The translations under genes and the position numbers were made by a program. A model generated the notes under the pieces. That model was not told the DNA's origin, searched no databases, and saw only the letters and a list, made by a program, of their open reading frames with translations. Shown here one piece after another: positions 27,863-36,156 of a DNA stretch of 64,000 nucleotides. The number at the start of each line of letters is the position of its first letter. Position 1 is the stretch's first letter. Source of the stretch: Actinophytocola sp963727495 (lineage in GTDB: Bacteria; Actinomycetota; Actinomycetes; Mycobacteriales; Pseudonocardiaceae); assembly GCA_963727495.1 (NCBI GenBank), contig CAVSGQ010000006.1:930001-994000 (forward strand), read 5' to 3'.

Positions 27863-27883
27863 CACAATGGACCGTCCATTGTG
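27863..27883. promoter_or_regulatory. 21-bp palindrome before the Ddl-like gene (candidate operator)
   Basis: CACAATGGA-CCG-TCCATTGTG is a perfect 9+9 inverted repeat with a 3-base centre. It lies directly upstream of the ribosome binding site of the Ddl-like gene, where a dimeric repressor would block transcription. No regulator gene is adjacent. Confidence 0.55.
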
Positions 27884-27930
27884 ACCGTTCCTAGTGCTCT
27901 CCGGTCACCGTTCTCCTGCCAGGCAAGGTG

Positions 27931-29250
27931 TTACGCGGTGTCCGGTGCGGGTACCTGCGGGCCGGAGCCCGGCCGCTGGTTGATCGGGCCGAACGTGGCC
28001 GCGAGCTCCAGCTCGTCGGACAGCACGGCGGCGAGCCGGCGCACGCCCTCGGTGATCCGCTCCGGGGTCGGGTAGCAGAACGACAACCGCATCTGGCGGC
28101 TGCCCAGGCCGTCAGCGTAGAACCCGGTGCCGGACACGTACGCGACCCGGGCGGTCACCGCGCGGGGCAGCATCGCCTTGGTGTCGACGCCGTCGGGCAC
28201 GGTGAGCCACACGAAGAAGCCGCCGTCGGGCACGGTCCACGAGCAGCCGGCCGGCAGGTGCTGCTCCAGCGCGGAGACCATCGCGTCCCGCCGCTCCCGG
28301 TAGGCCTGCTGGAACGACTTGATCTGGCCGCGCCAGTCGTGGGTCGCCAGGTAGCGGGAGACGATCATCTGGTTCAGCGTGGGCGGGCACAGCGTGGCGG
28401 ACTCGGCGGCGAGCATCAGCTTCTCCCGCACCGCGTGCGGCGCGAGCGCCCAGCCGACCCGCAGCCCGGCCGCGAAGGTCTTCGAGAACGAGCCGAGGTA
28501 CACCACGTTGTCCCGGTCCATCGAGCGCAGTGCCGGGTAGGTCTGGCCGTCGAAGCCCAGCAGCCCGTACGGGTTGTCCTCGACCACCAGGACCCGGTGC
28601 CGCGCGCAGATCTCCAGAACCTCCGCCCGCCGCGGCACGCTCAGCGTCACGCCCGCGGGGTTGTGGAAGTTCGGGATCGTGTAGAGGAACTTGACCCGCT
28701 TGCCCGCCGCCTCGCACGCCGCCAGGGCCTCGCGCAGCGCCTCGGGCACCAGGCCGTGCTCGTCCATCGCCACGTGCACCACGCCGACCTGGTAGGCGGT
28801 GAACGTGCCGAGCGCGCCGACGTAGGAGGGCCCCTCGGCCAGCACGACGTCGCCGGGGTCACAGAAGATCCGGGTGACCATGTCCAGCGCCATCTGCGAG
28901 CCGACGGTCACCACGACGTCGTCCGGGTGGCCACGCACCCCCTCCAGGGCCATGACCTCGCAGATCTGGTCCCGCAGCTCCGGCAGGCCGTGCGCGGACC
29001 CGTACTGCAGCGCCACCAGCCCGTCCGCCCGGATCAGGTCCGCGACCTCACCGGAGAGCGAGTCGAGTGGCAGCGCGGTCAGGTTGGGCATGCCGCCGGC
29101 CAGCGAGACGACCTCGGGCCGGCTCGCCACCGCGAACAGCGCCCGTACCTCGGAGGCCGTCATGCCGGCCGCACGGGCGGCGTACCTGCGCAGATGGGGG
29201 TCGAGGCTGCGGCTGCCCGGTGCGTCGGGCGGCGGTCCCACCGAGGTCAT
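27931..29250 (-). CDS. PLP-dependent aminotransferase (class I/II)
   Basis: A fold-type I aminotransferase. From ATG 29250 it is 439 residues. Motifs are VSLAGGMPNLTALPLDSL near the N-terminus, YGSAHGLPELRDQI, SYVGAL after the cofactor loop, TIPNFHNPAGVTLSVPRR and the region VVEDNPYGLLGFDG. The PLP lysine is in YLGSFSKTFAAGLRVGW. The sequence type is that of 2-aminoadipate or aromatic aminotransferases of the LysN/MocR-like group without a regulator domain; the substrate is not assignable. The frame is open to 29373, but the internal ATG begins a typical N-terminus (MTSVGPPPDAPGSRSLDPHL). It lies next to, and divergent from, the GNAT gene. Confidence 0.85.
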   Translation of the reverse strand: MTSVGPPPDAPGSRSLDPHLRRYAARAAGMTASEVRALFAVASRPEVVSLAGGMPNLTALPLDSLSGEVADLIRADGLVALQYGSAHGLPELRDQICEVMALEGVRGHPDDVVVTVGSQMALDMVTRIFCDPGDVVLAEGPSYVGALGTFTAYQVGVVHVAMDEHGLVPEALREALAACEAAGKRVKFLYTIPNFHNPAGVTLSVPRRAEVLEICARHRVLVVEDNPYGLLGFDGQTYPALRSMDRDNVVYLGSFSKTFAAGLRVGWALAPHAVREKLMLAAESATLCPPTLNQMIVSRYLATHDWRGQIKSFQQAYRERRDAMVSALEQHLPAGCSWTVPDGGFFVWLTVPDGVDTKAMLPRAVTARVAYVSGTGFYADGLGSRQMRLSFCYPTPERITEGVRRLAAVLSDELELAATFGPINQRPGSGPQVPAPDTA

Positions 29251-29432
29251 GCGGGCTCCGTGCGGATCGGTGCCGAGGGTCGGCCGGGTAGATCGATCGA
29301 GTGTAACCGTGGTCGCGATCCGGGCCGGATTGTTTCTCCTCACGTCGCCAGGGCTTATCCTGGCGTGCGGCACGCGTGTGAACCGCGTGTTCTTTGCTCC
29401 GCGAGGCAGTGCACACCGTGTGGGAGGTCAGG

Positions 29433-30062
29433 GTGTCGCGACGCGTCATCGGCGTCACGCTGGACAACCTCGAGGATCTGCCCAAGCACAGCAGAGCCTG
29501 CGTGTACTGGGAGCTGGCGCCGCACCTGCGGGAGCAGGCGGAGGAGTTCGGCACCGCGGAGCTCGAGAAGGAGGCCTGGGTCTCCAGCGTGCTCCTGGAG
29601 TGGGGTTCCTGCGGCCGCATCGTCTACAGCGACAAGCTTCCGGTGGGCTTCGTGCTCTACGCCCCGCCGACCGCCGTGCCGCGCGCGTCGGCGTTCCCCA
29701 CGTCGCCGCCCAGCCCGGACGCCGTGCTGCTGACCGGCTTCCACGTGCTCCCGGAGTTCCGTGGCGGCGGGCTCGGCCGGATGCTGATCCAGGCGGTGGC
29801 CAAGGACCTCACCCGGCGCGGCGTGAAGGCGATCGAGGCGTTCGGCGACGCCCGCCCCGACGAGGACGAGCAGACCTGCGTGGTCCCCGCGGACTTCCTG
29901 CTGCGGGTCGGCTTCAAGACCGTCCGCCAGCACCCCCGCTGGCCCCGGTTGCGGCTGGAGCTGCGCAGCGCCATCTCGTGGAAGGAAGACGTCGAGGCGG
30001 CCCTCGAGCGGCTGCTCGGCACCGTCAGCGTCAGCACGGCGAGCCCGGTCCTGCAGCGCTGA
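29433..30062 (+). CDS. GNAT family N-acetyltransferase
   Basis: A GCN5-type acetyltransferase of 209 residues from GTG 29433 (MSRRVIGVTLDNLEDLPKHS). The acetyl-CoA loop is HVLPEFRGGGLGRMLIQAVA, and the later GVKAIEAFGDARPDEDE and FLLRVGFKTVRQHPRWPRL complete the fold. The CVYWELAP segment near the N-terminus is characteristic of this origin-linked subfamily, which by position corresponds to M. tuberculosis Rv3916c between parB and cwlM. The target is unknown. It converges with cwlM over a stem-loop made of DnaA boxes. Confidence 0.85.
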   Translation: MSRRVIGVTLDNLEDLPKHSRACVYWELAPHLREQAEEFGTAELEKEAWVSSVLLEWGSCGRIVYSDKLPVGFVLYAPPTAVPRASAFPTSPPSPDAVLLTGFHVLPEFRGGGLGRMLIQAVAKDLTRRGVKAIEAFGDARPDEDEQTCVVPADFLLRVGFKTVRQHPRWPRLRLELRSAISWKEDVEAALERLLGTVSVSTASPVLQR

Positions 30063-30072
30063 GCCCGGCACG

Positions 30073-30123
30073 CACGAGGTTGTCCACAGACAGGCTGTGG
30101 ACAACCTCGTGAGCTGTGGACAA
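30073..30123. terminator. Stem-loop formed by inverted DnaA boxes plus a third box
   Basis: A perfect 17-bp stem (30073-30089 with 30095-30111, loop ACAGG) lies between convergent GNAT and cwlM, as a bidirectional terminator would. Each arm contains a perfect DnaA box: TTGTCCACA at 30080-30088 and TGTGGACAA at 30096-30104. A third perfect box follows at 30115-30123. Confidence 0.8.
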
Positions 30124-30132
30124 CCCTGTGGT

Positions 30133-31281
30133 CTACTCGGCTTTCGCGAGCTCGTGGCGCAGGACGTCGGCGAAGGTGAAGGTGCCGGTCGGCTGGTCGT
30201 TCTCGCCGAGCAGGTACAGGCGCTTGACCGCGACGAGGATGCCCTCGGCCACCACGTCGCGGAACGCCGGGTCGGCCAGGCGCCGCCGGTCGTCGAGGTT
30301 GGTCAGGTAGCCGATCTCGATGCGGACCGCCGGGCAACGGGTCAGCCGCAGCGTGTCCCAGGTCTTCGGGTGGGCGTGGCAGTCCCGCAGCCCCGTGCGC
30401 ACCGCCAGCTCGCGCTGCACGAAGCCGGCCAGCGTCTCGCCGATCGTGGACGTGCTGCCGCCCGCGGTGCCGAAGTGGAAGCTCGCCACGCCCTGGGCCA
30501 GCGGCGAGCGGTTGGCGTCCGAGTGCAGCGACAGGAACAGGTCCGCGCCGACGTCGTTGGCGAAGCCGGCGCGGTCGGCCTCGGTGGGGCACTGGTCGCC
30601 CCCGCGGGACAGGAGGGCCTGCATGCCGGTGGCCACCATGCGACCCTCCAGGCGTCTGGCCAGGTCCCACACCAGGTCCGCCTCGCGCAGGTCGCCGACC
30701 GTCACGCCGGGGTCGGTGCCCCCGTGGCCCGGGTCGATGACGATCCGCTTGCCGCGCAGCCGGGGCCCGGCCCGGCGCACCCGCTCCTGCTCGCGCAGCA
30801 GCACCGGTGAGCCGCCCCGGGCCCGCGGGGACAGCTGGCGCAGCGCGCGCAGCGTCTCCGGGCCGCAGATGCCGTCGACGTTCAGCCCGTAGTCGCGCTG
30901 GAAGTTGCGCAGCGCCGCCTCGGTCTGCACGCCGAACACCCCGTTGGGCCGGCCGGCGTCGTAGCCCAGCTCGAGCAGCCGTTCCTGGAGTGTCAGCACG
31001 TCGTCGCCGGACACCGGCGACGACACCAGGTAGGCCAGCGGGCGCGCGCCCAGCTGGTAGGTGGCGTCGCGCAGCGCCCCGTAGGTGGCGGGGCCGACCA
31101 CGCCGTCCGTGATCAGCCCGCGCCGCTGCTGGAATGTGCGTACCGCGTGTTCGACGGCCTCGTCGAACAGTGACTTCGGTTCCCCCGACCCATTGGTGGA
31201 CGGCAACAGTCCAAGCGCTGTGAGCGTGGACCGGACCTCGGCTACGGCCGGTCCATCCTCACCACGGCGGAGTACCCGCAT
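30133..31281 (-). CDS. cwlM: CwlM-type N-acetylmuramoyl-L-alanine amidase with two peptidoglycan-binding domains
   Basis: From ATG 31281 the protein has 382 residues: two PG-binding domains (about 1-78 and 85-150; VVGPATYGAL, GICGPETLRALR) and an Amidase_3 domain (about 178-382). The family counterpart in mycobacteria, CwlM, has lost amidase activity and instead stimulates MurA. Here the zinc site looks intact: His186 (IDPGHGG), Glu200 (LREADLVWD), His253 (SLHSDANRS), plus catalytic Glu322 (RIEIGYLTN). There is no signal peptide, so it is cytoplasmic by sequence, as in mycobacteria. It ends on the DnaA-box hairpin and follows trxB-trxA. Confidence 0.92.
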   Translation of the reverse strand: MRVLRRGEDGPAVAEVRSTLTALGLLPSTNGSGEPKSLFDEAVEHAVRTFQQRRGLITDGVVGPATYGALRDATYQLGARPLAYLVSSPVSGDDVLTLQERLLELGYDAGRPNGVFGVQTEAALRNFQRDYGLNVDGICGPETLRALRQLSPRARGGSPVLLREQERVRRAGPRLRGKRIVIDPGHGGTDPGVTVGDLREADLVWDLARRLEGRMVATGMQALLSRGGDQCPTEADRAGFANDVGADLFLSLHSDANRSPLAQGVASFHFGTAGGSTSTIGETLAGFVQRELAVRTGLRDCHAHPKTWDTLRLTRCPAVRIEIGYLTNLDDRRRLADPAFRDVVAEGILVAVKRLYLLGENDQPTGTFTFADVLRHELAKAE

Positions 31282-31473
31282 GCACCCCTCGCTCGAGTCG
31301 GGCACCAACTCTGCGTCGGTGCGAGATAACGTCTGCGAAATCTTGGCGACTGCGAACCATTGTGCCTTGCCGGTGTCCTTCCGGCGCGGAGGGTCACCTG
31401 GTGCGTCCGTCCAGTGACCTCGACACTAGGCCAACATTCGTTGGACGTCACGAAGGGTGCCGATGGTTGCGCG

Positions 31474-31803
31474 TCAGCCCAGGTAGTCGGACAGGTCCGC
31501 GAGCAGCGCCGCCTTCGGCTTCGCGCCGACGATCTGCTTGACCGGCTCGCCGCCCTTGAACAGGATCAGCGTCGGGATCGAGAGCACCTGGTAGTCGCGG
31601 GCCACGGTCGGGTTCGCGTCGACGTCCAGCTTGGCAATGGTGATCTTGTCCGCGTGCTCGCCGGCGATCTCCTCGAGCACCGGGGCGACCATCCGGCACG
31701 GACCGCACCACGTCGCCCAGAAGTCCACGAGCACCAGCTTGTCGCTGCCCAGCACGTCGTCGGCGAACGAGGCGTCGGTCACGGTGACGGTGTTTCCGGC
31801 CAT
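31474..31803 (-). CDS. trxA: Thioredoxin
   Basis: A 109-residue classical thioredoxin with the redox motif WATWCGPCRMVAP and the cis-proline loop VLSIPTLILFKGG. It reduces protein disulfides and is itself reduced by the adjacent thioredoxin reductase. It lies 25 bases after trxB, in the same order (trxB-trxC-cwlM) as in mycobacteria. Confidence 0.97.
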   Translation of the reverse strand: MAGNTVTVTDASFADDVLGSDKLVLVDFWATWCGPCRMVAPVLEEIAGEHADKITIAKLDVDANPTVARDYQVLSIPTLILFKGGEPVKQIVGAKPKAALLADLSDYLG

Positions 31804-31828
31804 CTTCTCTCCTTGTGGGGGGTGTGCG

Positions 31829-32833
31829 TCAGTTCTGGGTCGGGGCGTAGCCGCCGCCGACGAGCTCGGGTGCCACCTTGGCGTCCGCGGCCCCGTGCTC
31901 GGCGAGCCAGCGTTCGGCGTCGATGGCGGCCGAGCACCCGGAACCGGCGGCGGTCACCGCCTGCCGGTAGGTGCGGTCCACCAGGTCACCGGCGGCGAAC
32001 ACGCCGTCGATGCCGGTGTAGGTCGACTGCCCCATGGTCTGCACGTAGCCGTCCTCGTCCACCTCGACCTGGCCCTTGACCAACCCGCTGCGCGGGTCGT
32101 GGCCGATCGCCATGAACACGCCGGTGACGTCCAGCACGGACTCCTCACCGGTGCCCGTGTCGCGCAGCCGCACGCCGGTGACCGAGTTCTCCCCGAGCAC
32201 CTCGGTGACCTGCGAGTCCAGCTGCCAGCGGATCTTCTCGTTGGCCCGGGCACGCTCCAGCATGATCCTCGACGCCCGGAACTCGCGGCGCCGGTGGATG
32301 ATCGTCACCGAGCGGGCGAACCGGGTGAGGAACGTGGCCTCCTCCATCGCGGAGTCGCCGCCGCCGACCACGGCGATGTCCTGGTCGCGGAAGAAGAACC
32401 CGTCACAGGTGGCACAGGCGGACACGCCGTGCCCGAGCAGCTTCTGCTCGCCCGGCACGTTCAGGTACCGCGCGGCCGCGCCCATGGCCAGGATGATCGC
32501 CCGGGCGGCGTACCGGACACCGTTCGCGGTCACGTACTTGACCGGCCCGTCGAGCTGGATCTCCTCCACGTCCTCGGCGCGCAGCTCGGCGCCGAACCGC
32601 TCGGCCTGCGCGCGCATCTGCTCCATCAGGTCGGGGCCCATGATCGCGTCGCGGAAGCCGGGGTAGTTCTCGACCTCGGTCGTGGTCATCAGCGCGCCGC
32701 CGAACTGGGTGCCCTCGAACACCAGCGGCTCGAGCTGGGCACGCGCGGCGTAGACGGCCGCGGTGTAACCGGCCGGGCCGGACCCGACCACGATCACGTT
32801 GCGAACCGGCGATGCGGTGCTGTCGGTGGGCAT
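31829..32833 (-). CDS. trxB: Thioredoxin-disulfide reductase
   Basis: An FAD/NADPH enzyme reducing thioredoxin. From ATG 32833 (MPTDSTASPVRNV) it has 334 residues, with the FAD motif IVVGSGPAGYTAAVYAARA, the redox-active GVSACATCDGFFF (CATC) and the NADPH motif IAVVGGGDSAMEEATFL. FAD-binding GVFAAGDLVDRTYRQ is near the C-terminus. The open frame extends to 32935 but the internal ATG gives the family start. A terminator hairpin upstream separates it from the sigM unit. Confidence 0.96.
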   Translation of the reverse strand: MPTDSTASPVRNVIVVGSGPAGYTAAVYAARAQLEPLVFEGTQFGGALMTTTEVENYPGFRDAIMGPDLMEQMRAQAERFGAELRAEDVEEIQLDGPVKYVTANGVRYAARAIILAMGAAARYLNVPGEQKLLGHGVSACATCDGFFFRDQDIAVVGGGDSAMEEATFLTRFARSVTIIHRRREFRASRIMLERARANEKIRWQLDSQVTEVLGENSVTGVRLRDTGTGEESVLDVTGVFMAIGHDPRSGLVKGQVEVDEDGYVQTMGQSTYTGIDGVFAAGDLVDRTYRQAVTAAGSGCSAAIDAERWLAEHGAADAKVAPELVGGGYAPTQN

Positions 32834-32942
32834 CTGACCTCCGGATACCAGGCATGAGGACTTCATGCGGTGTAACACGATCGTAGGGGCCGGTTGTTCC
32901 GCCCCGCTCGGGTGACGGGCGGCACCCGCACGCACGGAGAAG

Positions 32943-32965
32943 GCCGCGGGTCGAACCCGCGGCCG
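32943..32965 (-). terminator. Terminator hairpin after the sigM/anti-sigma pair
   Basis: A perfect 10-bp stem, GGCCGCGGGT/ACCCGCGGCC, has a CGA loop and lies 21 bases after the anti-sigma stop codon and before trxB. Confidence 0.75.
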
Positions 32966-32985
32966 GTGGTCGAGCGGTGGCCGGA

Positions 32986-33814
32986 TCAGGGCACCGTGGA
33001 GTTCGCGAGGACCGTGCCGGGATCGTCGGCCGAGCAGGTCGGCTGGACGACGATGATCCGGAACTTGCCCGGCTGGGTGCCGGCGCCCAGCAGCGCCGCG
33101 ACCCCGTCCTCGCCGTCGAGCGTGACGGGGCTGACGCCCACGGTGTCACCGGCGGGCACGTCGTGCGCGGCGAGACACTCCCGCAGGCCCTGCTCGTCCT
33201 TGAGCCCGCCGTAGTCGGACGAGTCGGTCAGCGGTCCGATCGCCGCCGCGAGGTTGCCCTTCGACAGCGCCAGCGGCGGCGTCGCGGTCGGCGCCCGGCG
33301 TCTCGGTGTTCGTCGGGGTGCCGCCGTTCTCGGCCTGCGGCGTGCCACCGGTCTCGTTGCCGGGCAGCGCCACGAACGCGACCGCCACGGCGGCGGCCGC
33401 CGCGGTCAGCACGCCCGCTCCCCATGCGGCCATCCGGTTGCGCCGCCTGCGCGCCGCGGCGAGGTCGGTGACGGGCGCCATCGGGGGTGCCGGCAGCGCC
33501 GGTGCCCGCCGGGGTGCGGCCGCGGTGGCGACCCGGCCGCTGGCGCGGGCCTCGGCCTGCAGCGCCGCGTCGAGCCGGGTGGCGTACTGCGCGGGCATCG
33601 GCTCGGCCGGGGCGGCGGCGCCCAGCCGGCCGAGACCGATCTTGACCTCGTCCAGCGCGGCGAGCACGGCCCGGGCCTCCGGGTCGGCGTTGACCCGCGG
33701 CCACAGCCGCGCGGACTCCGCCGGGTCGAGGACGCCGGCGTGCAGGTCGGCGAGGAGGTCGACGGACCACGGAGGCCCCGGTGGACCACCCGCCCCCTTC
33801 ACGCTGTCCGTCAT
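32986..33814 (-). CDS. Anti-sigma factor for the adjacent ECF sigma factor, one frameshift
   Basis: A single-pass membrane protein of about 275 residues after removal of one extra base near 33292. The N-terminal cytoplasmic part (WSVDLLADLHAGVLD, then LWPRVNADPEARAVLAALD) resembles anti-sigma domains of the RsmA type. A Lys/Arg-rich stop (RRRRNRM) precedes a transmembrane helix (AAWGAGVLTAAAAAVAVAF). The extracellular domain ends VVQPTCSADDPGTVLANSTVP. Its start overlaps the sigM stop by four bases, so the two are co-translated partners. It corresponds by position to M. tuberculosis Rv3912 (anti-SigM). The shift separates the linker from the extracellular domain. Confidence 0.82.
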
Positions 33815-34437
33815 CGTCCCTCCCAGCGGCGCCTGGCCGGCACACTTCGCCCTTCAACTGCGCCATCTGGGACGCTCGCCTCGGCATCGGGGTTCCGGAG
33901 ATGACCGAGAACTTTGGCCAGCTTGGCGCGACCCCGCGCACACCGGCTCTTCACCGTTCCCTCCGCGATCCCGAGCATCTTGGCGGTCTCGGCGACCGAG
34001 TAGCCCTCCACGTCGACCAGCACGATCGGCACCCGCTGGTCCTCGGACAGCTGGTTGAGCGCGTTCTGCACGACGAGCCGGGTCTCCCGTTCGGACATCG
34101 AGTCGCGCGGGGCCACCGGCTCGCCCGGCCCGGTCTCCGGCAGCGGCACGGTCGGCCGGGCCTGCCGGCGGCGCACCCGGTCCAGGCAGGCGTTCACCAC
34201 GATCCGGTGCAGCCACGTGGTGACCTGCGACTCCGCCCGGAACGAGCCGGCCGCGCGGAACGCCGAGATGAACGCCTCCTGCAGCGCGTCGGAGGCCTCC
34301 TCGGGATCGCGCAGGGTGCGCAGCGCGACGGCCCACATCCGGTCCCGGTGGCGGCGGACCAGCTCGGCGAAGGCACGCGGGTCACCGGCGGCGTGCGCCG
34401 CGATGAGGTCGGCGTCCGAGCTGGCGGCGGTGGTCAC
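33811..34437 (-). CDS. sigM: ECF sigma factor, SigM-like
   Basis: An extracytoplasmic-function sigma factor of 208 residues. Region 2 shows RHRDRMWAVALRTLRDPEEA and DALQEAFISAFRAAG; region 4 has LSEDQRVPIVLVDVEGYSVA and the helix-turn-helix MLGIAEGTVKSRCARGRAKL. It probably controls envelope or stress genes, and its own operon. It is followed with overlap by its anti-sigma factor and preceded 53 bases away by the MurJ pseudokinase gene, the SigM neighbourhood of mycobacteria. Confidence 0.92.
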   Translation of the reverse strand: MTTAASSDADLIAAHAAGDPRAFAELVRRHRDRMWAVALRTLRDPEEASDALQEAFISAFRAAGSFRAESQVTTWLHRIVVNACLDRVRRRQARPTVPLPETGPGEPVAPRDSMSERETRLVVQNALNQLSEDQRVPIVLVDVEGYSVAETAKMLGIAEGTVKSRCARGRAKLAKVLGHLRNPDAEASVPDGAVEGRSVPARRRWEGR

Positions 34438-34490
34438 GCGATGAGGATATCGGTCGCCCGGTCAGCGACCGGAGGTGTGGCCCCGCACAC

Positions 34491-36041
34491 TCACTTGGCG
34501 CGCACGAAGGTCAGCTCGCCGATGGCGGACTTGTTGCCGTCGCCGAGCTTGGTGACCCAGACGATCAGGTACTGGGTGGGCTCGGCGTTGGGTAGCTCGA
34601 TCTTGGTCTTGCCGCCCTGCAGCTCGCCCTTGGCGATCACCTTGGTCGCGTCGAGGTCGGGGTTCGCCGACGGCGCGGTGCGGATCTCCACGACCGTGCC
34701 GGGGCTCGGCGAGTCGATCTCCACCGAGGCGAAGCGGACCGAGTCGGCGAAGGACGCGAGGATCCCGACGCCCGGCTTCAGCGCCGGGAACTGCTGCTTG
34801 TAGGTGTCGGTCTCCCACAGCGTGCCCGGGTCGCCGTCGGTGACGTTGCTCGCGTTCTTCTCGTCGTCCTCGGTGCCCTTGGGGTTGTACTCGGCCACCC
34901 CGGCCGGGTCGATCGGACCGGCCGCCTTCGGCTTCGGCGGCGCGGACTGGCCCTGCTCGGGCGGCGGCTGGCTGATGGTGACCGGGGCGCCCGAGCCGCC
35001 GGAGTCGTCGCCGAAGAAGTCGATCAGCAGCATGCCCACCCAGGCGAGCACCGCGACGGTGGCCACGGCGAGCACGGTGACGCCGACGGCGAGCTTGCGC
35101 CGGCGCGACCTGTCCCGGACCGGCGGCCGGGTCGTCCAGACCGGGCCGTCGTCGTCCTCGGTGCCGGGCACCACCGGCCGCAGGTTGTCGGTCTCCTCCA
35201 CCGACCGGGCGGCCTCCTCCAGCACCGACAGCAGCGTCGCGCTGTTGCGGATGCCGCCGATGGAGGTGTCCTCCAGGCTGCGCAGCGCGACCGCGGACAG
35301 CTCGTGCGGCACCTGGGTCAGCGTCTCCGGCGCCACGATCGAGCCGTCCGGCGCGAGCGGCGCCTGCGGGATCGCCCGCGGACCGCCGGGCAGCGGCCAC
35401 CGGCCGGTGAGCAGCAGGTAGAGGATCGCGCCGAGGCCCTTCACGTCGTCGCGCGGCACCGCCTCGGGCAGCGCGCCCGGGAAGGCCAGCCGCAGCGTGC
35501 CTTCCGGGGTGACCCGGATGCGCTGCGGGTGGTCGACACCCAGGACCAGGCCGGCCACGTGCGCGCGCTCCACGGCCGCGGCGAGCGGCTCGAGCAGGCG
35601 GGCGGCGGTGCCGGGCGGCAGCGGGTGCTCGGCGATCACGTCGACCAGGTCGGTGCCGGCCGACCAGTCGGCGACCACGATGCCGAGCAGGCCCTCGCCC
35701 GCGGACACCCCGTTGCCGAGGCTGAGCACGTCGATCACCCGGGCCATGCCGGGGTGGTTGAAGCGGGCGACGTGCATGGCCCGCTCCAGCGTGCGCCGGG
35801 CGTCCTGGGCCCGGGCGGCGTCGCCCGGCTCGCCCGCGAGCACGGTGAGCGCCACATCGCGGCGAAGCTGGTTGTCGCGGGCCCGCCACAGGTGCGCGTC
35901 GACCCGCTCGTCGACGCCGAACTGGGCGAGCAGCCGGTATCGACCGTCGCCGATCACGGCACCCGGCAACAGGAAGTTCTCCCCGGCGCCGCCGCCGGGG
36001 CTCAACTCTCCGGTGAGGGAGTCTGTTCGCCTCGTGGTCAC
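34491..36041 (-). CDS. Membrane pseudokinase with extracellular discoidin-like domain, MurJ-associated
   Basis: A 516-residue protein with a kinase-like cytoplasmic domain (about 28-290), one transmembrane helix (LAVGVTVLAVATVAVLAWVG) and an extracellular domain. The kinase fold has lost key residues: the ATP Lys position reads RDVALTVL, the HRD loop reads VLGVDHPQRI, and DFG reads LRLAFPG, so it should be inactive. The outer domain (NVTDGDPGTLWETDT) resembles F5/8-type sugar-binding folds. In M. tuberculosis the same modules are fused to MurJ (Rv3910), where phosphorylation recruits an FHA partner. Here they form a separate gene after murJ. GTG 36041 is chosen for its GGAGAG site; the frame extends to 36092. 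Confidence 0.88.
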   Translation of the reverse strand: MTTRRTDSLTGELSPGGGAGENFLLPGAVIGDGRYRLLAQFGVDERVDAHLWRARDNQLRRDVALTVLAGEPGDAARAQDARRTLERAMHVARFNHPGMARVIDVLSLGNGVSAGEGLLGIVVADWSAGTDLVDVIAEHPLPPGTAARLLEPLAAAVERAHVAGLVLGVDHPQRIRVTPEGTLRLAFPGALPEAVPRDDVKGLGAILYLLLTGRWPLPGGPRAIPQAPLAPDGSIVAPETLTQVPHELSAVALRSLEDTSIGGIRNSATLLSVLEEAARSVEETDNLRPVVPGTEDDDGPVWTTRPPVRDRSRRRKLAVGVTVLAVATVAVLAWVGMLLIDFFGDDSGGSGAPVTISQPPPEQGQSAPPKPKAAGPIDPAGVAEYNPKGTEDDEKNASNVTDGDPGTLWETDTYKQQFPALKPGVGILASFADSVRFASVEIDSPSPGTVVEIRTAPSANPDLDATKVIAKGELQGGKTKIELPNAEPTQYLIVWVTKLGDGNKSAIGELTFVRAK

Positions 36042-36156
36042 TCTTCTCTCCACGCCCGGCGCACCGGCCGGGCAAGATCGCGCGACGGACACCGCTCTCG
36101 TTTGCCGATCGAAACGAGCCTACGTGAGTTGCGCAGGTTCTTCGCGCTGTTCGTCT

